Shown here: one piece after another, positions 1 to 11,206 of the stretch
Numbering within the stretch: the stretch's first letter is position 1
How the letters are laid out: each line of letters opens with the position of its first letter
Assembly: GCF_008831285.2 (NCBI RefSeq)
Contig: NC_045143.1
Coordinates: 20,298,854-20,362,853 of the forward strand
Source: Nymphaea colorata
Lineage: Eukaryota > Streptophyta > Magnoliopsida > Nymphaeales > Nymphaeaceae
Direction: 5' to 3'
DNA length: 64,000 nt
Position numbers and translations under genes: made by a program
The notes under the pieces: model-generated
The model's input: only the letters and a program-made list of their open reading frames with translations
Told to the model about the DNA's origin: nothing
Databases searched by the model: none

Positions 1-2659
1 AAGAAAACAACTGAAGGCTCAGCCTTCGCAGTATGGCAACAAGCCAGGAAAATGCCAAACTCTCTCAAGTAAGGCTCAAATAAAGGGACAAATATCAACC
101 CATCTATCGTCATGTCGCGTCTGAGTGCGACACGTAAAAGCCACTTGATGGCCACACTAACACAACATCAGTCACATGCGAAGCATGCTTAAACATAACA
201 CTTGCATTCATATCAATCACATATACGTCAGTCACATGCATTCTGTCAAACACATTGCATTTTCATTAACTTTAGTGCATTAACAGTTCCTGTGGGTGCA
301 ACACAGGCACGTGCACACCACGGGCGGCCTACAGCCGAGAGACAACCCCCGTGGTGGCCCATAACAGTATGGATCCATTTCACCCGCTGCAGCGGTAGAG
401 CACTCATCCCTGGATGTGTGAAGTCCAAGGTGAGATACTCAGCCTTCCCTAGGACACCCAGGTTGGGAAGGCAGGAGCCCAACGCTCCAAGCACAACACA
501 CAACAGAACCCTGGGGCCTTGCACCGCCTGCGCTTTGACAGGCGAGAGCAGTGGCAATCAAGGGGGACGTCTCCCAAACACATAGCCACATCCCACTGGC
601 CTCTCATCTCTTAGTTATTCATTCTTATCATTACAGTTACACATTCACAAGATGACTGGCTAGCACACGAGGTTAGTACACTTCCCGAGTGCACCCACAC
701 CTCCGATTACCTCCACATGAGGTCTATACATACAGTAACAGTCATTGCTAGCCGTCATACCATACAGGTACAACTACCCTCCAAAACATCCATTTGCATC
801 ATTGCCCATGGCAATGCATATGCAACAACATACACATTCATATCAATCATCACATCAATCCTCACATCAATCATGTCAATCACCTCTTTGAAAAACATAG
901 CCAATCCATAGAGAGTAGTCTCGATCTGCGGTTGGCTCGTAGCTGTCCTATGCAGTTATCATTCTATGATGCTTTCTAATGCATAATTGGGGTCGAGGAG
1001 ACACTCGACTCGATACCCCGCCTCATCTGTCCTAAACAGATATCAATTCTAGCATGCACATGCCAATGCGTAACATTTTTAAAACGAATGACTAATAATC
1101 TTTCTAACCCATTCATATCATGTAAGCAACATACGCATACTCAATCACAAAACAGTCAATCAATTAACATCACAATCCTAGGATCCCTTGATCCTAGGAG
1201 CACCCAATCACACAATTGACCCAGGCAGGAATTTGCCTGGAAAGTTGCCATACCTGTGGCGCGCTCACCAAATTCTTCAAAATGCCTCAAGCTTCGAACT
1301 CAAGGTCGACGGGATGAGCCCGGTGCACCTGCAAACATAAACAAGAATAAGGTTTCTACTAGATACCTACACCAATCAAACAGAAACGAACAGATACAAA
1401 AATAAAATCCTTGAGGCACGTGTCATCGCCTCAAGAGGGTATCGACAGGTAGTGTCGACCAACAAGCTCTCCAATGGGCCTCCTCCTTTACGTCTTGACG
1501 TTGCCTCGAATTATCAAAGCCTTCAACCATCAATCAAACCATCACTAATTCCTTCCTCAATAACGTTCTTTAAGTAAGACATCAACCTCAAGTCACATCC
1601 CAATACGCATATATCCCTAATTAACTTCATGATACACCCGTTCACCGAAGTCTGCGCTACACTCCCTAAGACGGTTCTAAAATCTTCCCCACAACCTCAC
1701 AATCTCTACCATGCTTCCCTAAAGCTTCGAAAATTAATCCATCATGCTTAAACGATCATTAAATACATGAATCATCACTTTCCAACGCAAATCCTAAGTT
1801 TCCCCCAAAAACAAAATTACTAACATGCGTCCCAAAAATCATCAATTCTAGGCTCTAGCATGCTCGAACCATAATTATACATGCTATAGAAGGTAAATAA
1901 TCATCATTTTGAGCTTGATTAGGTATTGCTCACCCCAAAACAAGCGTCCAACTGCTACAACCCTTCTAGCAACCACTTCACACGTCCGATCAAGTGCCAA
2001 TGCTCGAGATTGCTTGCTGACGCTGCTCACTACACGCCCTACTAGCTGGTGAGAGGGGAAAAACGTCCCTAAACCACAATCCAACCCCAAAACGCCATGG
2101 AAAGAGTCAACACACGTCCAAAAGGTTCAACACAAAATCTGTTGCTAACCCACAGTAGTAGTGGGAGAAAAAAAACTGAAACGAACCAGAGAAAAGGGAC
2201 GCTGACAGAGAGGAGAGACAGAGAGAGGAGGGGTTCGGTCAAGGGGGAAAACGGCCGTGGGGGTGAGAAAGAGAGGAAAAAGCAGGTGGGGGAGTGCGAG
2301 TGAGTGAGAAGAGGGTCGAGCGGTAGGAAACCAGCGGAAAAAGGGGAAAGAGAGTGGCGAGAGAGAAGAAGAAGGGACGTGCGGCAGAGAAGGAAAAATC
2401 GCACGAGAGAGAGAGAGAGAGAGTTTACCAAGTCGCCGCCGCCGCCGCTGCCACCTCCGTCGCCGTCGCCGTTCCAGCCACCACCACCCGACCGCCACTC
2501 TCCTCCCTCTGCGCTGTCACGGGAGACCACCAGGAGACGACGAAGAAGGAAGGGAAAGGCGAGGGAGAAGGGCCTCGCGTCGGGCCCTTACGCGAGTGGG
2601 GGTCGGGTCCGGGTCTGGACCCTAACTCGACCCGACCCGCCGAACCAACGAGCGTTGCA
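1..2659. repeat. Long LTR, copy A (left end outside window)
   Basis: This stretch matches copy B (from about 6199) almost base for base over about 2.4 kb, and more loosely matches the complete copy at 15425-18425. Alignment to the complete copy puts its right end at 2659, in a terminus ending GTTGCA; the missing left end should be about 340 bp long. It has no coding domains, a GA-rich tract at about 2150-2440, and a GC-rich 3' end. No primer-binding site follows 2659, so it is probably a solo LTR, but its left target duplication cannot be seen. Open frames inside it are not supported as genes. The orientation of the family is unknown. Confidence 0.75.
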
Positions 2660-4160
2660 TTGCAGAATTTATTTGCCAGATTTGTTGGAATAACAAATAT
2701 ATTTACTTGAACATTGTTCTTGATGTTTGAAAGGCTTACAAGGCTATGCTAGAATCTCTTTTGATAATGAATTGGTGTGGAGTTGTCTATTAATAGCTGA
2801 GTAAATCATATGATCAATTTATGTAATAAAAGTTGCAAGTAGATAGGCCTCCTAAAAATACTAGTTGGAACAAGTTGATCTCCATTCTCCAACTAGGAAA
2901 TAAATAAAAAGATTAAAATACAACAATTAAGTTGCCAAAAATTGATAATAGCTCTCTAACCATCACTGTGATTCAAGTAAAACACATCATCGTATTCTAC
3001 AAAATTAAAATTATTTAGTAGAACTAAAGTCACTAGTCTAATAGAAAAACAGGAAATAAAAATATTCAGCATTTACATTTTACATGATCAGGAAAATTAT
3101 CAAACAAGTAACCAACATAGATCCTGCATGGGGATATTCAAAGAAATAGTGCAGACAGTGAACAGGGAAAATTAATGCATGAACAATGGAAGTGCTGAAC
3201 AGAGAAACTTGCTTTGGAGATGGGACGTGAAGAAACATTATGGACAGAAGACATAAACAGAGTCGTAGGATACATACATACATAAATGTGTGTGTGTGTG
3301 CAATGCATATACATACATATGAATTACATAAGCACACATATACATGTGAATGTAGTCAGGCTGGGTAGTGAACCAGAAAAGAATGTCGTACTGGAAAGAA
3401 AGAATATCAGGAATTATACAAATAATACACATGTGCATGGTCAGGCTGAACGGTGATCAGGAATGGAAGCTAACCATTAAAAAAAAATGAAAACTGCACT
3501 AAATGAAAACAATAAATATTATAGAAAATAATGCTGACAAGGCTATATCCTGCATGGTGATGTCCCTCAAATCACAGAAACTTTACTGTTGAGCATTAAA
3601 GAAAGCCCATAAAATCAAAATCTTGGCTCACCAGGGGAAAAAATAAGAAACAAAATGTAAAAGTAAAATAAAACACTTGAAATAAAAAAAATACAGGTTG
3701 GACAGTGATTGAAATTAAAAAAATTACAAAGTGAAAGGCTCGGGATGAAAGGGAGAAAGGGAAGAAGATAATATACCTTATACTAGTTTCTCTTGTAATC
3801 ATCGGACATCTGTGGGAGGAGGGCATCCACAACTGAGAGAGGGAGGGAGGAGGGGCATCCACAACTGTGAGGGAGAGAGAGGATCACGTTAAGGGGGCAA
3901 CTGAAAGTCAGAGAAGGGTCTCTTCTAAACCTAGGTCCTTCCCTGACAAAGCTACATTAAAAGAAGAAAATGACATTTGATTTGTTTGTCATTGACAGCC
4001 ACCGACTAGGCTGAGTAGCTGCTGGCTACTCAGCCTTCTGGGGGCAAACTTGATTAGTGACCTTACACTGGTAAGGGTGACCAATGAAGCAGCAACTAGG
4101 CCAACTAATTATCTGACTATTCCTTATTTTGAATCTTTGATAACAAAGAGACCTAGTAAT
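2660..4160. other. AT-rich non-coding stretch
   Basis: No exon or transposon protein is recognisable. It has short TG/AC runs near 3280-3350 and a small duplicated GCATCCACAACTG motif at about 3825-3870. It could be host intron or intergenic DNA upstream of the ARMC8 exons. Confidence 0.4.
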
Positions 4161-4362
4161 TGTTAGACCCGACGATAGCATTCGGGTCTTGTTTGGGTTG
4201 GATCAGTAGGTTAGGATAATAATAACCCAACCGTTAGGATGTTAGTATAAATGCTTTGAGGGCATTAGCCCTAAACATGATTAATACACTTCCCTGATTT
4301 TACACATAGGCTGGGCTTGTGAGTTTAGAGTGCGTGAGTATTCTGTTAGCAGGGTGCTAACA
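4161..4362 (+). repeat. 5' LTR of the gypsy element
   Basis: This 202-bp block begins TGTTAG and ends CTAACA, a perfect 6-bp terminal inverted repeat of the TG...CA type. It has a TATAAATG box at 4246-4253 and is followed at once by a primer-binding site. The base run before it is GTAAT (4156-4160), whose partner is lost with the 3' end. Confidence 0.85.
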
Positions 4363-4374
4363 AGGTATCGGAGC
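4363..4374 (+). other. Primer-binding site (initiator tRNA-Met type)
   Basis: AGGTATCGGAGC lies directly after the LTR and differs at two positions from TGGTATCAGAGC, the common plant site complementary to initiator tRNA-Met. It would prime minus-strand DNA synthesis; the changes fit a decayed element. Confidence 0.7.
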
Positions 4375-4381
4375 TTCAACG

Positions 4382-5198
4382 ATGGCTAAGAAAATCACGG
4401 CTAAAGATGCCATGGCAGCAGTGTACACACAGCGTGAGAGAATGAAGGAAGCGTTCAGGGGTGTCGACCATTGCTTCCAGGGCGTCGACTTTCGGTTGGA
4501 CGGATTGGAGGGGGGATTGAACGCCGTGTTCGTTGAGCAGCAAAACACTAACACCATGCTGAGGGAATTACTACAATCAGGGAGTCCCACTCGTCATTCT
4601 GAGTGCACCGAGGCAGACGACAGAGGAGGCATGTATACCGGCGGCTAGATGCGGTTCCCAGGAGCTTCCCCCTGGAAACCGGTGAAGATGGAGTTTCCCC
4701 ACTTCGCAGGGGAAGATCCAGTGAGTTGGGTCTTTCGCTCTGAACAATACTTTGATTGTCAAGCGATCGCTGGCGATCAGAGGGTCAATCATGCGGCTAT
4801 GCATTTCGAGGGTCCAGCCATTCTCTGGTACCGATGGCCGGTAGCACAGCAGGGGTTGGTGGTGGTGGAGGCCATTACAGCTTGCTTTGGCCCCTCATCC
4901 TACCTTGATTACAATATGGAGCTGTCTAAAATCAGGCAAACTGGTGGATTACCAGGAGAATTTTGAAAGCCTCAACAACATGGTGAGAGGCTGGCCTTTT
5001 GAACCGCTGGTTGGAGCATTTGTTGGAGGTCTGCGAGATGAAATTCACATAGAGGTTCAGGCTGAATGCTTTGACATATCAGGCACCGTGGAGGAGAAGC
5101 ACAATTGGCTGAGTTTTACTAGACGAGGATGGAGTGAGAGCCATGGCATCTGGAAGGGCGTAATCAAGGCAGAAGCGTCAACCCCCTACAAGGATTAA
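4382..5198 (+). pseudogene. gypsy gag, broken
   Basis: The first frame (4382-4648) opens soon after the primer site with a coiled-coil-like, charged N-terminus and then stops. The gag core continues in overlapping frames at 4649-4966 and 4887-5198, with the typical retrotransposon gag pattern: an FAGEDP turn, a WVFRSEQYF helix, then a FEGPAILWYRW segment. At least one stop and one frameshift separate the pieces. No clear CCHC zinc knuckle is seen after it. Gag would form the cytoplasmic particle that packages element RNA; this copy cannot. Confidence 0.7.
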
Positions 5199-5323
5199 CG
5201 CCAAGTCTTTAGGAGCAGGCGCGACACCAACGACTCCACGACAGTTTGTTAGGCAGTTGATGCCTAACCAAATTAAAGAAAAAGAGCTGCAAAGGGATTT
5301 GTTTCCACAGCAACACACCTTGG

Positions 5324-5856
5324 ATGCCTGGTCATGCTTGCTGCAGATTTTATATGTATCTTATCAAAGAGGAGGCTGACAAGGAAGACGACTGTGAAAT
5401 GCATTTTGAATCAGGAAACGATGCGCAGGAAACAAGGGAGGGGAGGAACACAGAACTCTGGAGATATCCTTACATGCACTTTCAGGGAATGAGGTGCCGC
5501 AGCTGATGTGTGTCCAAGGGAAGCTGCGAGGGAGAATCGAGGGAGACTTGTGAGCATATTAGTAGATATAGGTTCCACACACAACTTCATTTCATTGAAA
5601 ACCGTACGGTTGTTGAGCTGTGAGGTGGAGTCTCAACTTGTTTTTGACATTGTCGTTGGGGATGGAAGCACTTTAAAAAGTTGCGGAAGGTGTAAGGAGG
5701 AAACACTGGAAATACAGGGGCGTAAGTTCCCTATAGAGCTCTATACATTGGCTATGGCAGGCGCTGACCTAGTCTTGGGGATTCATTGGTTGTGCAGTTT
5801 AGGGGAGGTGGTTTGGGATTTTGTGGGAATGAAGATGCATTTCTGTAGGGAGGGCC
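5324..5856 (+). pseudogene. gypsy aspartic protease region, interrupted
   Basis: The frame at 5508-5856 contains DIGSTHNF, the retropepsin active-site pattern D-x-G-S/T, followed by ADLVLGIHWL, the second conserved protease turn. This enzyme cuts the Gag-Pol polyprotein. The frame runs into copy B of the long LTR at 5857. The 5324-5506 piece just upstream is probably the gag/protease linker in another frame. Confidence 0.75.
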
Positions 5857-8639
5857 TGTCACACCCGACCTTTTAACCCACAAACCCTTTTTTTTTTCTA
5901 AACATAAAGCATCGAGGTGTGACTACCCAACAATTCAAAAAGACGATGAGCCAAGCAATTCAAAACAATGGGGCGAACCTTCATTTATATAACCATTTTG
6001 TTTCATACAAAGTCACATCTATGTGCATGACTAAAATGCCCCAAAATTATAACGTTGATGCCTAACAAAAGGAGGACATCGATAAAACCAAAACATGACG
6101 CGCCGGCACTACAAACGACAATCCCAAAACCTCCCCAGTAGGACGTGAGTGAAGCCATCTGCTCAACCTGTTGCCCCGGGTCCGCCAAAACCTGAAAAAG
6201 AAAACAACTGAAGGGTCAGCCTTCGCAGTATGGCAACAAGCCAGGAAAATGCCAAACCCTCTCAAGTAAGGCTCAAATAAAAGAACAAATATCAACCCAT
6301 CTATCGTCATGTCGTGTTAGAGTACGACATGGCCACACTAACACAACATCAGTCACATGCGAAGCATGCTTAAACATAACACTTGCATTCATATCAATCA
6401 CATATACGTCAGTCACATGCATTCTATCAAACACATTACATTTTCATTAATTTTAGTGCATTAACAGTTCCTGTGGGTGCAACACAGGCACGTGCACACC
6501 GCGGGCGGCCTACAGCCGAGAGACAATCCCCGTGGTGGCCCATAACAGTATGGATCCATTTCACCCGCTGCAGCGGTAGAGCACTCATCCCTGGATGTGT
6601 GAAGTCCAAGGTGAGATACTCAGCCTTCCCTACGACACCCAGGTTGGAAAGGCAGGATCCCAACGCTCCAAGCACAACACACAACAGAACCCTGGGGCCT
6701 TGCACTGCCTGCGCTCTGACAGGCGAGACCAGTGGCGAGAACGGGACGTCTCCCAAACACACAGCTACATCCCACTGGCCTCTCATCTCTTAATCATTCA
6801 TTATTATCATTAGAATAATGCATTCACAAACTGACTGGCTAGCTCATGAGGTTGGTACACTCCACGAGTGCATTCACACCTCCAGTTGCCTCCACACGAG
6901 GTCTACACATAACACTAACAGTCATAGCTAGTCGTCAAACAATATAGGTACAATTACCCTCTATTTCATCCATTTGCATCGTTGCCCATGGCAATGCATA
7001 TGCAACAACATACACATTCATATCAATCCTCACATCAATCACGTCAATCCCTCTTTGAAAAACATAGCCAATTCACAGAGAGTAGTCTCGATCTGCGGTT
7101 GGCTCATAGCTGTCCTATGCAGTTATCATTCTATGATGCTTTCTAATGCACAATTGGGGTCGAGGAGACACTCGACTCGATACCCCGCCTTATCTGTCCT
7201 AAACAGATATCAATTCTAGCATGCACATGCCAATGCGTAACATTTTCAAAACAAAAGACTAATAATCTTTCTAACCCATTCATATCGTATAAGCAACATA
7301 CATATACTCATTCACAAAGCAGTCAATCAATTTAACATCACAATCCTAGGATCCCTTGATCCTAGGAGCACACAATCACACATTTGCCCCAGGCAGGGAT
7401 TTGCTTGGAATGTCGCCATACCTGTGGCGCGCTCACCAAATTCTTCAAAATGCCTCAAGCTTCGAACTCAAGGTCGACGGGATGTGCCCGGTGCACCTGC
7501 AAACATAAACAAGAATAAGGTTTCTACTAGATACCTACACCATTCAAACAGATACAAAAATAAAATCATTGAGGCACGTGTCGTCGCCTCAAGAGGGTGT
7601 CGACGGGATGTGTCGACCAACAAGCTCTCCAATAGGCCTCCTCCTTTGCGCCTTGACGTTGCCTCGAAATATCAAAACCCTCAACCATCAATCAATCCAT
7701 CACTAATTCCTTCCTCAATAACGTTCTTTAATTAAGACATCAACCCCAAAGTCACATCCAAATACGTATATTTTCCCTAATTAACTTCATGATACACCCG
7801 TTCAAGGAAGTCTGCGCTACACTCCCTAAGACGGTTCTAAATCTTCCCCACAACCTCACAATCTCTATCATGCTTCCCTAAAGCTTCGAAAATTAATCCA
7901 TCATGCTTAAACGATCATTAAATACATGAATCATTACTTTCCAATGCAAATCCTAAGTTTCTCCCAAAAACAAAATCACTAACATGCGTCCCAAAATCAT
8001 CAATTCTAAGCTCTAGCATGCTCGAACAATAATTATACATGCTTTAGAAGATAATATTCATTACTTTGAGCGTGATTAGGTATCGCTCACCCCAAAACAA
8101 GCGTCCAAACTGCTACAACCCTTCTAGCAACCACTTAACACGTCCGATCAAGTGCCAGTGCTCGAGATTGCTTGCTGCCGCTGCTCACTACACGCCCTAC
8201 TAGCTGGTGAGAGGGGAAAAACGTCCCTAAACCGCAATCCAACCCCAAAATGCCATGGAAAGAGTCAACACACGTCCAATAAAGTTCAACACAAAATTTG
8301 TTGCTAGGAGAGACCCACGGTAGTAGTGGGAAAAGCTGAAACGAACAAGAGAAAAGGGACGCTGACAGAGAGGAGAGACAGAGAGAGGAGGGGTTCGGTC
8401 AAGGGGGAAAACGGCAGTGGGGTGAGAAAAGAGAGAAAGAGCAGGTGGGGGAGTGCGGGTGAGTGAGAAGAGGGTCGAGCGGTAGAGAACCAGCGGAAAG
8501 AGGGGAAAGAAAGTGGCGAGAGAGAAGAAGAGGGGACGTGCGGCAGAGAAAAAAGAAACAAAAGGGCATGAGTGGCAGAGAAGGGAAAATCGCACGAGAG
8601 AGAGAGGGTTTACCAAGCCGCACGAGAGAGAGAGGGTTT
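5857..8639. repeat. Long LTR, copy B, inserted in gypsy pol, 3' end lost
   Basis: It starts TGTCACACCCGACC at 5857, like the complete copy (TGTCACATCCC at 15425), and interrupts the gypsy frame just after protease. It follows copy A at high identity from 6199 to about 8605, then stops before the GC-rich 3' end of the family. In place of that end, a 21-bp GA-rich segment is present twice (8591-8611 and 8619-8639), and RT coding sequence begins at once. About 220 bp of LTR and roughly 450 bp of gypsy pol are missing at this edge. Confidence 0.75.
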
Positions 8640-10094
8640 TGCGTGGATTATCATGCCCTCAATGCCCTAACGGTAAAGGATTGATATCCAATACCTTTAA
8701 CTGACGATTTATTGGATGAACTGCATGATGCCTCCTTCCTGAAGATGGCATTTCAGACCTATGACGGTCACTACGAATTCATAGTGATGCCATTTGGCCT
8801 CACCAATGCCCCTGCAACCTTTCAGTCCATACTGAATGATTTGTTCAGACCATTACTGCGCCGCTCCGTCCTAGTTTTCTTTGATGACATATTAGTATAC
8901 AGCCACAGGGAAGAGGAACACTTGAAACATCTGCGGAAGGTGCTGGAACTATTGCAGCAGCATCAGTTCAGGGCTAAACTGTTGAAATGTCAGTTTGGGA
9001 CAACAAACATAGCCTATTTAGGTCATGTAATCGGAGGAGGACAGGTCAGAATGGAAAATGACAAGGTTTTGGCAGTAAAAGAATGGGGAACGGCAAGCTC
9101 GGTGAGGGAACTCAGGGCATTTCTTGGACTGGTGGATTACTACCTCAAATTCGTTGAGGATTATGGACTTCTAGCTGCACCGTTAACTTTCCTAACCAAA
9201 AAAGGGCACTTCTGTTGGAGCGCAGCAGCAGAGCAGCCCTTTACAGCCTTGAAAGAGGCAGTCATGACAGCTCCTGTTCTTCGGCTCTCCTTTGTCTTGG
9301 GGTCCGATGCTTCAAACACAGGGGTGGGCGCCGTACTCAGTCAAGAATACCACCTGATTGCCTATTACAGCGAGGCAATGGGTGTCTCCTTCAGCGCAAA
9401 ATCCACATACGAGCATGAATTAATCGCTTAGTTCTTGCTGTTACAAGGTAGAAACACTATCTACTTGGGTGCCGATTCATTGTACTCACAGACCATGACA
9501 GCTTAAAGTTCTGCCTAAAACAGGAAAATCTCACACCAACCTTGCAGAAATGGATTGTAAAACTTTTAGGCTTTGAATTCGAAGTGTAGTTTCGTAAGGG
9601 GAAGGAAAATGCAGCGGCAGATGCACTTTCTAGGTTGGGAGAGAAAGATCAGATCAGCCTCTTTGCATTGTCCAGCGTACAAGTCGCTTTATGGGAGCAA
9701 ATCAGGTTGGCCCACCAGTCGACAGCATCGGTTCAGCTGATTAGAGATCGCTTACAGCAGAATGGAAACAGGACTTACAGCTACCAATGGAAGGACCCAT
9801 ATCTCTATTACCATGGGGGCTTATACATTCTGCCGGAGAGTGATCTAACTGACTCAGCTGATGACACATTACCATAGATCCAATTTGGTATGGCACAACT
9901 GCGCTGAAGGGACCTATAAGCAAATGCGAGCTAGTTTTTACGGGCCTGGAATGAAACGGGCAATCAGGGAATTCGTCAAGAACTGTGATGCTTGCCAACG
10001 AAACAAATACGAAACTACTAAGCCCGCTGGTCTTTTCCAGCCCCTGCCAATTCTCTAAAGAATATGGGAGAATATATCCTTGGACTTGGAAATT
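8640..10094 (+). pseudogene. gypsy pol: reverse transcriptase, RNase H, integrase N-terminus
   Basis: Homology starts inside RT at an FCVDYHALN motif. An in-frame stop lies near 8680, just before YPIPL. The longest frame (8712-9431) has MPFGLTNAPATFQ, the catalytic FFDDILVYS (x-x-D-D box), the LGHVIGGG connection and an RNase H-like SDASNTGVGAVLSQE. After a stop at 9431 the frame shifts repeatedly; an RKGKENAAADALSR-type RNase H end and an integrase HHCC finger with NCDACQRNKYE can still be read up to about 10060. There is no integrase catalytic core and no 3' LTR. Confidence 0.85.
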
Positions 10095-10841
10095 CCCATG
10101 ATTCCATGTGGATGCAAATGAATTCAGATTCTCAAAATGTAATTTTTTACATTAATGGACACCACGTTGACCCTTTTGGTGGGTTTAGGACTCTGTTCTG
10201 GAAGATATATGCAAGTATCCCTTATGCTTTTTCGTGATATTGATTACCAATTTGATTCTTGTGGAATGACAATGGTATTGCAAACCAGTTACGTTCATTA
10301 AAAGCTGCGGACTGAATCTATTATGGGTTGCGCTACTGTATAATCATGCAAGGACACACTCATTATGGTGAGGATCTTTTGTTGCAACTTCTGTCCTCAC
10401 AGGGTTGACCAACAGAGCCATGAAAAACTAACCTAACCTTTTGGTATATTAAAGCAATTTGATTGAAAAACGCAAGGAAATACGAGCAGGTTTTGTTGGA
10501 TATGAATGTGAAGAATGCAGAGGTAGATGCAATTCTGGCAAATTTTTAGGATAACAGTAACTTAGTATTAACTGGCCGTGGTGGCTGATATATTGATTCA
10601 AAAAGTCTGACCTTGTTTTGAATCTGAGTTGTATGCTTACATTTTCAAATGCTATAAATGGCATTCATGTTTATTTAACATTGTAAATGTTGCTATTTGA
10701 ATTGAAGAATGTGATATACAAGATGATCTTGTTATGAAGATTAAATGATGTACGGGAACATCTATTTAAAAGATAAAACCTTTACCTACGTGGATGTGTG
10801 CCGATGTGGTCGTTGTTGCAGGTGTGAAGCAAGGTTACTAG
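10095..10841. other. Unassigned stretch after the gypsy remnant
   Basis: I see no coding exon, LTR or transposon motif here. The gypsy similarity ends abruptly at the left edge, and a CT/TA microsatellite starts at the right edge. Confidence 0.35.
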
Positions 10842-10843
10842 TC

Positions 10844-10921
<78 letters not shown>
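10842..10921. repeat. (CT)n then (TA)n microsatellite
   Basis: About 30 bp of CT repeats with one CCC interruption runs directly into about 49 bp of pure TA. It abuts a perfect hairpin at 10924. Confidence 0.95.
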
Positions 10922-10922
<1 letters not shown>

Positions 10923-10923
10923 C

Positions 10924-11004
10924 ATTGTCACAAAAAACGTGTACGGGTATTATACGGCGAGGAAAAAGATGGGTATAATACCCGTACACGTTTTTTGTGA
11001 CAAT
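10924..11004. repeat. Perfect inverted repeat, 32-bp arms, 17-nt loop
   Basis: Arms 10924-10955 and 10973-11004 are exact reverse complements. The outer part reads ATTGTCAC and the inner part carries the ACGGGTA/TACCCGT motif. A related TACGGGTACGGGT sequence, next to TGTCACA on -, lies at the far end of the hAT block (about 15345-15385), so this may be two hAT termini joined head to head. Right flank AATAAATAATCC shows no clear target duplication. Confidence 0.85.
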
Positions 11005-11206
11005 AAATAATCCTGATAATTATATAAAAAGAAAGTAAATGAGAAATTAAAAAAACATTGAAAAATGCCTAGATAAACAACAAATTAAAATTAGATAATG
11101 AAAACTAATAGTCTGACAAATACATAACTAACAAAAGTTTATTGCCTTCATGGCTTTACAACACAAATGAAGTCATTTTCACTTGGAAAGTGAAAAAAAA
11201 CATGTC

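Larger units (their letters stand above)
4161..10094 (+). mobile_element. Decayed Ty3/gypsy retrotransposon, truncated at 3' end
   Basis: The order 5' LTR, primer site, gag, protease, then reverse transcriptase, RNase H and integrase zinc finger is the Ty3/gypsy order, on +. Copy B of the long LTR family splits it at 5857-8639, and the segment between protease and the RT FCVDY-like motif is missing. The homology stops in the integrase at about 10094 and I find no 3' LTR. Gag and pol carry several stops and frameshifts, so it is dead. The short 202-bp LTR would fit a Reina-type chromovirus, but no chromodomain region survives to test this. Confidence 0.85.

Noticed and set aside
385-440. tRNA-like string AGCGGTAGAGC in LTR copies A and B
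   Set aside because: Only a D-arm-like match; no acceptor stem, anticodon arm or T-arm can be paired around it.
2069-2530. Open frames on - rich in Ser, Pro and Leu across the GA-rich LTR tract (also at 8227-8616 and 17759-18625)
   Set aside because: They are by-products of purine-rich repeats, not conserved as proteins, and lie inside LTRs.
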